From: an uncultured Maribacter sp.
GTDB taxonomy: Bacteria; Bacteroidota; Bacteroidia; Flavobacteriales; Flavobacteriaceae
Assembly: GCA_947493885.1 (NCBI GenBank)
Contig: CANLTE010000002.1
Span: 700,238 to 764,237 of the forward strand
Direction: 5' to 3'
DNA: 64,000 nucleotides
The notes below the pieces were generated by a model. That model saw only the letters and a program-made list of their open reading frames with translations. It was not told the origin of the DNA and did no database searches. Each line of letters opens with the position of its first letter. Positions within the stretch are counted from its first letter, which is position 1. Of this stretch, positions 1 through 7,821 are shown in pieces. The translations under genes and the position numbers were made by a program.

Positions 1-62
1 TTAGCATTTAAAGCTAAAAAAATGATGCATAAGGTTAGTATATATTTATAGGCTGTTTTCAT
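1..62 (-). CDS. Partial secreted or membrane protein, N-terminus only
   Basis: The reverse strand opens with an ATG at 62-60 and reads 20 codons without a stop before leaving the window. The residues are a typical signal peptide or membrane anchor: Met-Lys-Thr-Ala-Tyr-Lys, then a hydrophobic stretch rich in Leu and Ile, ending Leu-Asn-Ala. Only the export signal is visible, so the mature protein cannot be named. The gene lies downstream of lysA on the same strand, separated by a terminator, so it is probably a separate transcription unit. Confidence 0.5.
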   Translation of the reverse strand, partial: MKTAYKYILTLCIIFLALNA

Positions 63-170
63 GTCTTCAATATTATTTACTTTTCTTAGTCTAATTTACT
101 ATATAAAACTAACGAAATATACGAATGATTATTTCATTAATATAGCCTGTAGCTGTTAGGCTTAATGTAA

Positions 171-204
171 AATAAAAAAGGAGAGCATTGTGCTCTCCTT
201 TTAA
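171..204. terminator. Rho-independent terminator after lysA
   Basis: A perfect 12-bp stem (AAAAGGAGAGCA paired with TGCTCTCCTTTT) encloses a 3-nt loop. On the reverse strand it is followed by a U-rich run, the complement of the A-rich 171-180. It sits just past the lysA stop codon and should end that transcript. Confidence 0.85.
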
Positions 205-211
205 AAGTTAG

Positions 212-1456
212 TTAGATTGTTAATTTTTCTTTCTTGGTTTCTTCAGCGAATAAACCTTTTACATCAACTTGATTTTTAATTAAATCATCAAAAGTTTCTC
301 TTTCTCTAATTAAAATAGCCTTTCCATTATGCCATAAAACTTCAGGTGGTCTAAATCTAGAATTGTAATTACTTGCCATTGTAAAACAATATGCTCCTGC
401 ATTTTTAAAGCAAAGAATATCACCCTCTTTTATTTCATTAATTCTACGGTTATTGGCAAATGTATCAGTTTCACAAATATAGCCAACAACGGAGTAATAG
501 CGTTCTCTTCCTTGAGGGTTAGAGATGTTTTCAATACTGTGATCAGCACCATACAGCATTGGTCTTATTAAATGATTAAACCCAGAGTCTACACTAGCAA
601 AAACGGTAGAAGTTGTTTGTTTAACAACATTTACCTTTGCTAAAAATGAACCTGCTTCACTCACCAAGAATTTACCTGGCTCAAAAGCTAAGGTTAATTC
701 TTTACCATATTCTTTACAGAATTCGTTGAAACGAGAGCTTAATTTTTTACCTAACTCTTCAACATTGGTCTCTATATCTCCTTCTTTGTAAGGCACTTTA
801 AAGCCGCTACCAAAATCAATAAAGTCTAGGTTTTTAAAGTTTCTAGCAGTTTCAAACAAAATTTCCGAAGCATATAAGAAAACATCAATATCCAAAATAT
901 CACTACCCGTATGCATATGTATACCGTTGATATTCATTTTAGTAAGTTTAACTATACGTAACAAGTGAGGTATTTGGTGAATGCTAATACCAAACTTAGA
1001 ATCTATATGACCAACAGATATGTTAGAGTTTCCTCCTGCCATAACATGCGGATTAATTCTAATACAAACAGGAATATCTGGATGCTTACTACCAAACTGT
1101 TCTAGAACGGATAGATTATCTATGTTTATACGCACTCCAAGTTTAGCAGCTTCTTCAATTTCTTCCAAAGAAACACCATTAGGTGTAAATATGATAGACT
1201 CAGGTTTGAAACCTGCAAATAACCCTAGCTTTACTTCCTGAATAGAAACAGTGTCTAATCCACTACCAAGAGAGTTCATTAGTCTAAGTATTGTTATATT
1301 TGAAAGCGCTTTAGCAGCGTAATTTAACTTTAAGTTTTTTACACTATTAAAAGCGTTCGTAAGTCGTTTAAATTGAGAAACGATTTTTTCTGAATCGTAA
1401 ACATAAACTGGGTCTCCGTACTTTTTTGCTATTTTTAGCAAATCTGCATTCTTCAT
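212..1456 (-). CDS. lysA: Diaminopimelate decarboxylase
   Basis: This PLP enzyme of fold type III decarboxylates meso-diaminopimelate to L-lysine, the last step of lysine synthesis in the cytoplasm. The PLP-binding lysine lies in the early motif YAAKALSN (about residue 49). Further family motifs are GIHMHTGSDI, the phosphate-binding GSGF near residue 217, EPGKFLVSEAG, and the substrate-binding CETD and NAGAYCFTMAS toward the end. At 414 residues it has the usual family length. It is followed by its own terminator and preceded by a well-formed promoter, so it appears monocistronic. dapD of the same pathway lies elsewhere in the window (about 33 kb). Confidence 0.95.
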   Translation of the reverse strand: MKNADLLKIAKKYGDPVYVYDSEKIVSQFKRLTNAFNSVKNLKLNYAAKALSNITILRLMNSLGSGLDTVSIQEVKLGLFAGFKPESIIFTPNGVSLEEIEEAAKLGVRINIDNLSVLEQFGSKHPDIPVCIRINPHVMAGGNSNISVGHIDSKFGISIHQIPHLLRIVKLTKMNINGIHMHTGSDILDIDVFLYASEILFETARNFKNLDFIDFGSGFKVPYKEGDIETNVEELGKKLSSRFNEFCKEYGKELTLAFEPGKFLVSEAGSFLAKVNVVKQTTSTVFASVDSGFNHLIRPMLYGADHSIENISNPQGRERYYSVVGYICETDTFANNRRINEIKEGDILCFKNAGAYCFTMASNYNSRFRPPEVLWHNGKAILIRERETFDDLIKNQVDVKGLFAEETKKEKLTI

Positions 1457-1473
1457 TTTAAAAGTCTTTTGAA

Positions 1474-1504
1474 CAAATCTATGTTTATGAATCGTGATTA
1501 CAAA
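1474..1504 (-). promoter_or_regulatory. lysA promoter, Bacteroidota type
   Basis: On the reverse strand TTTG (1504-1501) is followed after exactly 19 nt by TAGATTTG (1481-1474). This matches the Bacteroidota consensus TTTG-N19-TAnnTTTG. The -7 box ends about 17 nt before the lysA ATG, giving a short leader. Confidence 0.7.
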
Positions 1505-1610
1505 AAAAAAACTTCAAAAATTGAATTTTACAACATTTTGTTATAATTAACACAAAATCAATACTTGATTTGCGTAGTTTGCTGTGGATTGTATTTTTAA
1601 GCAAAAAAGA

Positions 1611-2249
1611 ATGAAACTACCTATGCTACCCCTACAGTCTATTTTTTACCCTGGGGAGACTGTTCCTCTTCACATTTTTGAAGAGCGCTACAAACAATTA
1701 ATTGCCGATTGTAGAAACAACGCTATTACTTTTGGAATACCCGTGTACATTAATAATCATCTAGAGTATGGTACGGAGATACAGTTGGTTGAGGTTGTGA
1801 ATACTTATGATACGGGTGAAATGGATATTACTTGTGTGGCGAGACAAATTTTTAGACTAAAGTCCTTTGAGACTCAAAAAGAGGGAAAACTTTATCCTGC
1901 TGGCACAATAGAATTCATAGAAGTAGATTATGAAGCTGATGAAACTTTAAAAGCGGAGGTTTTGCAGGCGATAAACAAATTATATGATGAAATGGGGGTA
2001 ACATATACTCCAATTCCGTTAGAGAAGTTTAATAGTTATATTTTGGTCCATAAAATTGGTCTGTCCTTTGAACAGGAATACGAACTTCTTAAGATTACAA
2101 AAGAGAGTGATAGGTTACTTTTTTTAAAGAAGCATCTCATTGGAACTATTACGGTCTTAAAAGAAGTGCAAAGAACAAAAAAAACGATACTGTTAAATGG
2201 GGATTTCAAAAATTTTGACCCTTTAGATTTTAAAGATGTTACATTATAA
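1611..2249 (+). CDS. LON peptidase substrate-binding domain protein
   Basis: The protein is a stand-alone LON N-terminal (substrate-binding) domain without ATPase or protease parts. It opens MKLPMLPLQSIFYPGETVPL and continues HIFEERYKQLI, the hallmark of this family, and ends with a helical segment. Such proteins are about 190-220 residues long and are thought to bind unfolded or partner proteins; their exact role is not established. A GTG at 1584 could extend the frame by nine residues, but the family starts at the ATG at 1611, which is chosen here. No terminator separates it from sucC, which has its own promoter. Confidence 0.85.
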   Translation: MKLPMLPLQSIFYPGETVPLHIFEERYKQLIADCRNNAITFGIPVYINNHLEYGTEIQLVEVVNTYDTGEMDITCVARQIFRLKSFETQKEGKLYPAGTIEFIEVDYEADETLKAEVLQAINKLYDEMGVTYTPIPLEKFNSYILVHKIGLSFEQEYELLKITKESDRLLFLKKHLIGTITVLKEVQRTKKTILLNGDFKNFDPLDFKDVTL

Positions 2250-2290
2250 ACGCATGTTATTTTTCATTAGGGTAAATCCGTTTCGTTTAC

Positions 2291-2298
2291 TATTTTTG
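2291..2298 (+). promoter_or_regulatory. Candidate -7 box upstream of sucC
   Basis: TATTTTTG fits TAnnTTTG and lies 28 nt before the sucC ATG. A good TTTG at -33 is not visible, only a T-rich stretch, so the call is tentative. Confidence 0.4.
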
Positions 2299-2326
2299 TT
2301 TCCAACTAAAAAAGACAATAGGATAT

Positions 2327-3520
2327 ATGAATCTTCACGAGTATCAAGGTAAGAACATTTTAGCAAGTTTTGGCGTACGCATACAGAGGGGGATTGTTGC
2401 CCGAAATGCTAAAGAGGCAGTGGATGCAGCAAAACAATTAACCGCAGAAACAGGAACAGGTTGGCACGTTATTAAGGCGCAAGTTCATGCAGGAGGACGA
2501 GGAAAAGGTGGCGGTGTTAAACTGGCTAAAAATTTAAAAGAAGTTGAAGAACTGGCAGGAAGCATAATAGGCATGAATCTTATTACCCCACAGACATCTG
2601 CGGAAGGTAAAAAGGTACATCAAGTTTTAATAGCTGAAGATGTTTATTATCCTGGTGATAGTGAAACAAATGAGTTTTACATGTCTGTATTATTAAATCG
2701 AAGTACAGGAAGAAATATGATTATGTATTCTACCGAAGGTGGAATGGATATTGAAGAGGTAGCGGAAAGTACTCCTCATTTAATTTATACAGAGGAAATA
2801 GATCCTTCAACAGGTTTATTGCCTTTCCAGGCAAGAAAAGTCGCATTTAATCTTGGACTGTCGGGAACGGCATTTAAAGAAATGACGAAGTTTGTGACAG
2901 CATTATACAAAGCATACGTAGAAAGTGATTCTAATATGTTTGAAATTAATCCGGTCTTAAAAACTTCAGATGATAAAATCATGGCAGTAGATGCAAAAGT
3001 ATCTATTGATGATAATGCACTTTACCGTAGAAAAGAGTATGCAGAGATGCGCGATTTACGTGAGGAAAATGCAGTTGAAGTTGAAGCAAGAGAGGTAGGT
3101 CTTAACTATGTTGATTTAGACGGAAACGTTGGTTGTATGGTTAATGGAGCTGGACTTGCGATGGCAACTATGGATTTAATTAAAATGGCGGGGGGTGAAC
3201 CTGCTAACTTTTTAGATGTGGGTGGTACTGCAGATGCTAAAAGAGTAGAAGAAGCTTTCAGAATTATTTTAAAAGATGATAACGTAAAAGCTATTCTTAT
3301 CAATATTTTTGGTGGTATTGTGCGTTGTGATCGTGTTGCTCAAGGAGTCGTGGATGCTTACAAAAATATGGGTGATGCAATTAAGGTGCCTATTATTGTT
3401 CGTTTACAAGGAACCAATGCAGAGTTAGCTAAAGAAATTATTGATAATTCAGGATTGGCTGTTCATTCGGCAGTACAGTTTCAAGAAGCAGCTGATAAAG
3501 TAAAAGAAGTTTTAAGCTAG
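2327..3520 (+). CDS. sucC: Succinyl-CoA ligase (ADP-forming) beta subunit
   Basis: SucC forms, with SucD, the citric-acid-cycle enzyme that converts succinyl-CoA to succinate with ATP or GTP formation. The start MNLHEYQGKNILASFGV is the canonical opening of the ATP-grasp domain. Phosphate-loop and metal residues are seen in AQVHAGGRGKGGG and MFEINPV, and the C-terminal CoA-ligase domain carries NIFGGIVRCD and VRLQGTNAE. The length of 397 residues is standard. The alpha subunit gene sucD is not adjacent, which is common in this phylum. Two hairpins follow the stop codon. Confidence 0.97.
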   Translation: MNLHEYQGKNILASFGVRIQRGIVARNAKEAVDAAKQLTAETGTGWHVIKAQVHAGGRGKGGGVKLAKNLKEVEELAGSIIGMNLITPQTSAEGKKVHQVLIAEDVYYPGDSETNEFYMSVLLNRSTGRNMIMYSTEGGMDIEEVAESTPHLIYTEEIDPSTGLLPFQARKVAFNLGLSGTAFKEMTKFVTALYKAYVESDSNMFEINPVLKTSDDKIMAVDAKVSIDDNALYRRKEYAEMRDLREENAVEVEAREVGLNYVDLDGNVGCMVNGAGLAMATMDLIKMAGGEPANFLDVGGTADAKRVEEAFRIILKDDNVKAILINIFGGIVRCDRVAQGVVDAYKNMGDAIKVPIIVRLQGTNAELAKEIIDNSGLAVHSAVQFQEAADKVKEVLS

Positions 3521-3545
3521 TAAAACAGCTTTTTTGATAAGTACT

Positions 3546-3577
3546 AAGGGTAACGTTTTAACGTTACCCTTTTTTTA
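3546..3577 (+). terminator. Strong terminator after sucC
   Basis: A perfect 12-bp stem (AAGGGTAACGTT with AACGTTACCCTT) and a 2-nt loop are followed by a run of T residues. It lies 26 nt past the sucC stop. Confidence 0.9.
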
Positions 3578-3617
3578 TTACCCTTGTTTATTAAAAATAA
3601 TCACAACAATTCTTTAT

Positions 3618-3638
3618 AAAACGCTATGTAGCGTTTTT
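3618..3638 (+). terminator. Second hairpin downstream of sucC
   Basis: AAAACGCTA and TAGCGTTTT pair around a 2-nt loop, with two more T residues after. This looks like a back-up terminator about 50 nt after the first. Together the two isolate the next gene from sucC transcription. Confidence 0.6.
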
Positions 3639-3788
3639 TGATTATTAATAATCTGTTAATTAGTATTATAATAGTTTTTGGTGTTGCAGGGTTTTAGATG
3701 TTTTTGTTTTAGAATTTCATCTAAAATTCTGTTAAAGGTGAAATTTCATGTAACAAAAAGTGATTTGTGTTCGTCTCTTTAATATATC

Positions 3789-3821
3789 ATCAATCATTCA
3801 TCAATCATTCATCAATCAATT
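3789..3821 (+). repeat. Three 11-bp direct repeats in a leader
   Basis: ATCAATCATTC occurs twice back to back and a third time as ATCAATCAATT, ending 25 nt before the ATG at 3847. The 11-bp spacing equals about one helical turn. The remainder of the gene-free interval 3521-3846 holds the two sucC terminators, a small inverted repeat near 3712-3732 (AGAATTT/AAATTCT), and nothing else recognised. Confidence 0.6.
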
Positions 3822-3846
3822 TATTAATAATCAAAAAACGATAGTC

Positions 3847-4190
3847 ATGAGAAAAATTAGTCTATTATTAGTTGCGGTAATGTTATTTGTAAACGGAAGC
3901 ATTTTTGCTAACGGTGAAAATGTAGAAGTGGAGCGTAAAAAAAGTTTAACCAGTCAGGTTTCTGAAATTTTACAAAGAGAAATCAATGATTTAGAGCTTG
4001 ATTTTGTAAATATTGCAGCAGATGTGAGGTTACACTGAATGAAAACCGTGAAATAGTGGTTTTATATGTAAGCACTAAAAATAGTGAAATGGAACATTTT
4101 GTAAAGTCTACATTAAATTATAAAAAAATATACTTAGAAGATTACAAGGAAGGTAGAGTTTATAGTATTCCTGTTTTAATTCAAGAATAA
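3847..4190 (+). pseudogene. Small secreted protein, disrupted by a single-base frameshift
   Basis: The ATG at 3847 starts a protein with a clear signal peptide (MRKISLLLVAVMLFVNGSIFA) followed by a charged region, and stops at 4036-4038 after 63 residues. The reading continues sensibly in another frame from about 4028: VTLNENREIVVLYVST and onward to a TAA at 4188-4190. The two halves join if one G is restored in the GATGTGAGG at about 4021-4029, giving Asp-Val-Glu-Val-Thr-Leu and a protein of about 114 residues. The function is not recognised. The shift may be a real mutation or a base-call error. The leader carries the 11-bp repeats. Confidence 0.7.
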
Positions 4191-4198
4191 GCAGAAAT

Positions 4199-4232
4199 TA
4201 AAAATCCTGAAATTGGTTTTTCAGGATTTTTT
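4199..4232. terminator. Bidirectional terminator between convergent genes
   Basis: AATCCTGAAA pairs with TTTTCAGGATT, flanked by A residues on the left and T residues on the right, so it can end transcription from both sides. It overlaps the stop codon of the DUF1456 gene. Confidence 0.8.
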
Positions 4233-4613
4233 CTTATTCTTAAATTTTGTTGGACCTAAGTCCTTATTAACCCTTTTTAGCTGCTGCTCTTTAAAACTTG
4301 GTTTGCGATGTTCTTTAGAGATAAGCTTGTTGCTATTATTTCGTTGTTGAGGTTTTGCTTTTTTAGATAACGCCTCCACAGGAGTTGTAGGGTTTTCTTT
4401 TGTTCCTCTAAGATGAATAACTAATCCATTTAAAAAGTTTCTTAGAATTTGGTCACCACACTCAAGATAGTTTGGGTGGTCATCCTTTCTAAAAAAAGCA
4501 CCTAATTCACTTTTAGATATTTTAAAATCAACCAATTTCAGGATTTCAACAATTTCATCATCCCTAAGCATGAGTGCAACTCTTAGCTTTTTAAAAACGT
4601 CATTATTCGTCAT
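4221..4613 (-). CDS. DUF1456 family protein (YehS-like)
   Basis: This 130-residue cytoplasmic protein has the DUF1456 pattern: a first repeat MTNNDVFKKLRVALMLRDDE with LVDFKISKSELGAFFRKDDH, then LRNFLNGLVIHLRG. The family contains two copies of a roughly 65-residue helical unit related to the E. coli protein YehS, whose function is unknown. The C-terminal third is basic and low in complexity (many Lys, Asn and Gln), as is usual in the family. It converges on the frameshifted gene and shares a terminator with it. Confidence 0.85.
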   Translation of the reverse strand: MTNNDVFKKLRVALMLRDDEIVEILKLVDFKISKSELGAFFRKDDHPNYLECGDQILRNFLNGLVIHLRGTKENPTTPVEALSKKAKPQQRNNSNKLISKEHRKPSFKEQQLKRVNKDLGPTKFKNKKKS

Positions 4614-4823
4614 TCAATTCTATAATTTGCTGCAAGGTATTATAAAATATTTAGATGATAATATAAATAGGATGTCAGTTGAATAAAAGATTAAGCAGTA
4701 AGAAAAACAAAAACAGACAATATGACATTTACCAAGCAATAAAACAAGACACAATGTCACTTAATTATAAACGGTATATGTTTTGACTTATGTTGACCGT
4801 AAGTTTAATCAAAAAATATAGAT

Positions 4824-5246
4824 ATGAGTATTATTAAAGCAAATAAAGCATCTTTTCCTTCATTACTAAATGATATTTTAAGTACAGATTGGTATGGTGG
4901 TTATGAAACCGGATTTGGTAAACAACCGTTAGTAAACATTCTAGAAAGTGCAGAAAGTTATCAATTAGAATTATTGGTTCCTGGACGAAAAAAAGAACAT
5001 TTTAATATAGAAGTAGATGAAGGGCAGTTAATTGTTTCTGCTGAGGAAAATACCCTTAAAAATGAAGGAGTAAAGTATACTCGTAAAGAGTTTGGCTCTG
5101 CAGCTTTTAAAAGAGTATTTGTTTTACCAGAAAGTGTAAATCAAGATGATATAAAAGCTAGTTACGAAGATGGAGTTTTAAGGTTCGTTTTGCCTGTAAA
5201 GGAGGAAGCTTTGCCTAAGCCTAAAAGAACTATAAGTTTGACATAG
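4824..5246 (+). CDS. Hsp20/alpha-crystallin small heat-shock protein
   Basis: Small heat-shock proteins form oligomers that hold unfolding proteins in a soluble state without ATP. The 140 residues contain an N-terminal arm, an alpha-crystallin domain from about residue 38 (VNILESAESYQLELLVPG, then IEVDEGQLIVSAEE) to EDGVLRFVLPVKEE, and a C-terminal tail with PKRTISLT that supplies the I-x-I/L-type anchor. The gene is monocistronic, with a strong terminator 30 nt after the stop. The leader has a weak promoter-like pair: TTTG at 4782 and TAAGTTTA at 4800. Confidence 0.93.
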   Translation: MSIIKANKASFPSLLNDILSTDWYGGYETGFGKQPLVNILESAESYQLELLVPGRKKEHFNIEVDEGQLIVSAEENTLKNEGVKYTRKEFGSAAFKRVFVLPESVNQDDIKASYEDGVLRFVLPVKEEALPKPKRTISLT

Positions 5247-5276
5247 ATAAAAAATTAGTTTGGTTGGTAGTTGTTT

Positions 5277-5313
5277 AAAAAGCGTTTTGGTTTAGTCCGA
5301 AACGCTTTTTTTT
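5277..5313 (+). terminator. Terminator after hsp20
   Basis: AAAAAGCGTTT pairs with AAACGCTTTTT around a 12-nt loop and is followed by more T residues. Confidence 0.85.
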
Positions 5314-5813
5314 ATTTTCATTTTGTAGGAGTTTAAAAAGAGCTTTTTCTACAGAATTAGTTCTGAAGATTGTTTGTAATGTGTGAATTTTTACTACGTC
5401 CTCTCATTGTATTAATTGTGTTAGAATAATCGCTTATCATTTTAATAGGAGCCATGATTCAACTTTTTAGATTAGGTTTAATTTTTTAAAAGCTTTAATG
5501 ATAAAATGACTAAAAGAGGTTTGACTATTTTTTTTGACACTCTAATTTGAAGCACACTTAGAGCCATTTTTAATTGAATCTTAAAGCCAATTTTACCGCT
5601 TGGAAATAGCGCTGTAAAATAATTTCTTTTAGAGCTGTATTAATGATTTAGACTTTTTAAATAGTGAGTTTTACATCAAAAATGTTGATTTAGCCTTGTC
5701 TAAAAATATTTGTAAAAAATTAAATATCAATTATTTAATAGGTGTTATGTGATTTAAATATTTACAGATGGATTCTTGCGAAGGAAAAAGAGAATATATT
5801 CAAATATAAGCAA
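5314..5813. other. 500-bp AT-rich interval without a convincing gene
   Basis: No RNA gene, repeat or long reading frame is seen. The only coding-like trace is a 32-codon reverse-strand frame at 5455-5357 starting MAPIKMISDYSN. It is too short and isolated to call. Both flanking genes have clear ends, so this may be decayed DNA or an untranslated region. Confidence 0.5.
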
Positions 5814-7802
5814 TTATTTTTGTTCTTGAAGAGCCTTAATCTCGTCTCTAAATTTTGCCGCTTGCATAAAATCTAAATCTTTTGCCGCCTTCTCCATTGC
5901 CTTTCTTTTATCCCGAATTAATTGCTCAATTTGGTTCTTTGTCAGGTAGTCTAAATCTGGTTCAGCAGCTCTTAATTCCTCCTTTTCGAAGTGGTATGTA
6001 GAAACAGAATTTTTGGATAAAACACTGTCTAAATTTTTATTTAAAGCTGTTGGTGTGATGTTGTTTTTAGTATTATACGCAATTTGTTTTTCTCTTCTGT
6101 AGTTAGTTTGGTCAATAGTTTGCTGCATGCTATTGGTAATTTTATCAGCATACATTATTGCTTTACCATTTAAATTTCGAGCCGCCCTACCTACGGTTTG
6201 CGTAAGTGAACGATTACTTCTTAAAAAGCCTTCTTTATCTGCATCAAGAATTGCAACAAGAGAAACTTCGGGTAAATCTAAACCCTCTCTCAAAAGATTT
6301 ACACCAATTAAAACATCAAAAATTCCTTTTCGTAAATCTTGCATAATTTCTACCCGTTCAAGGGTATCTACATCACTATGAATGTATCTACACCTTACGT
6401 TAATTCGGGTAAGGTATTTGGCAAGTTCTTCGGCCATTCTTTTTGTTAGGGTAGTTACTAAAGTTCGTTCATCTTTTTCTACACGTTGCTGAATTTCTTC
6501 AATTAAATCATCAATTTGATTTTGACTAGGGCGGACTTCAATTATGGGGTCAAGTAAACCTGTTGGACGAATTATTTGCTCTACAAAAACACCTTGACAT
6601 AATTCAAGTTCATAATCAGCGGGAGTTGCACTTACAAATAGTGTTTGATTTTGAAGTATTTCAAACTCTTCAAATTTTAAAGGTCTATTGTCCATAGCCG
6701 CGGGTAGTCTAAAACCGTATTCTACTAAATTTTCCTTTCTACTGCGGTCTCCGCCATACATAGCATGAACTTGAGGAATGGTAACATGACTTTCATCAAT
6801 CACCATAAGGTAATCATCAGGAAAATAGTCTAATAAACAAAACGGACGGGTGCCTGGATTTCGTCCATCAATATATCGTGAGTAGTTTTCTATACCAGAA
6901 CAGTACCCTAATTCCCGAATCATTTCTAAATCAAAGGTAGTACGTTCTTCAAGACGTTTGGCCTCTAAATGTTTGCCAATTTCTTTAAAATAATCAACCT
7001 GTTTAACCATATCATCCTGGATTTGATGAATGGCGTTTTGCAATACATCTTGCGATGTTACAAACATATTAGCTGGATAAATATTTAGGTTGGTGTAAAC
7101 TTCAATTACATTGTTATTAAAAGGGTCAAAAGCTTCAATTTCTTCGATTTCATCGCCAAAAAAATGAATTCTGAACGCATGGTCTGCATAGCTGGGGAAA
7201 ACGTCTACAACGTCTCCCTTTACTCTAAAATTACCGTTTTTAAATTCATCTGTGGTTCTTGCATATAGGCTTTGAACTAATTGATGCAAAAATTTTGTTC
7301 TTGGGATTACTTGGTCCCTCTCAATTGTAATTACATTTTTTTGAAACTCAACTGGGTTTCCAATACCATACAGACATGAAACCGAAGCAACAACAAGTAC
7401 ATCACGCCTTCCTGATAAGAGTGAGGAAGTAGCACTTAATCTTAGTTTTTCAATATCCTCGTTGATGGATAAATCCTTCTCAATATAAGTTCCGGTAGTA
7501 GGTAGGTATGCTTCTGGTTGATAGTAATCGTAATAAGAAACAAAGTATTCCACTGCATTTTCAGGAAAAAACTGTTTGAATTCTGAATAAAGTTGTGCCG
7601 CAAGTGTTTTGTTATGTGCTAGCAACAATGTTGGTCTCTGAACTTTTTCAATAACATTAGCTACTGTAAATGTTTTTCCAGAACCAGTTACTCCAAGAAG
7701 TGTTTGGTACGGATCTTTATTATTTAAACCATTTACCAATTGTTTAATAGCCTCGGGTTGGTCACCAGTTGGCTTAAAATCTGATACTATCTTAAATTTC
7801 AT
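5814..7802 (-). CDS. uvrB: Excinuclease ABC subunit B
   Basis: UvrB is the damage-verifying helicase-like subunit of nucleotide excision repair. UvrA loads it on DNA and UvrC then incises. The protein has the Walker A motif GVTGSGKTFT near residue 39, the beta-hairpin region YYDYYQPEAYLP that inserts between strands, helicase motifs including VIDESHV and QTVGRAARN, and a C-terminal UVR domain (about 625-660) that contacts UvrC. The length of 662 residues is normal. The gene lies 20 bp downstream of a T9SS cargo gene on the same strand; no functional link is implied. Confidence 0.97.
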   Translation of the reverse strand: MKFKIVSDFKPTGDQPEAIKQLVNGLNNKDPYQTLLGVTGSGKTFTVANVIEKVQRPTLLLAHNKTLAAQLYSEFKQFFPENAVEYFVSYYDYYQPEAYLPTTGTYIEKDLSINEDIEKLRLSATSSLLSGRRDVLVVASVSCLYGIGNPVEFQKNVITIERDQVIPRTKFLHQLVQSLYARTTDEFKNGNFRVKGDVVDVFPSYADHAFRIHFFGDEIEEIEAFDPFNNNVIEVYTNLNIYPANMFVTSQDVLQNAIHQIQDDMVKQVDYFKEIGKHLEAKRLEERTTFDLEMIRELGYCSGIENYSRYIDGRNPGTRPFCLLDYFPDDYLMVIDESHVTIPQVHAMYGGDRSRKENLVEYGFRLPAAMDNRPLKFEEFEILQNQTLFVSATPADYELELCQGVFVEQIIRPTGLLDPIIEVRPSQNQIDDLIEEIQQRVEKDERTLVTTLTKRMAEELAKYLTRINVRCRYIHSDVDTLERVEIMQDLRKGIFDVLIGVNLLREGLDLPEVSLVAILDADKEGFLRSNRSLTQTVGRAARNLNGKAIMYADKITNSMQQTIDQTNYRREKQIAYNTKNNITPTALNKNLDSVLSKNSVSTYHFEKEELRAAEPDLDYLTKNQIEQLIRDKRKAMEKAAKDLDFMQAAKFRDEIKALQEQK

Positions 7803-7821
7803 AAGATAAAAATACGAAAGC

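Noticed and set aside
5357..5455. 32-codon reverse-strand frame starting MAPIKMISDYSN
   Set aside because: Too short and isolated, no promoter or conserved partner seen; kept only as a note in the interval entry.
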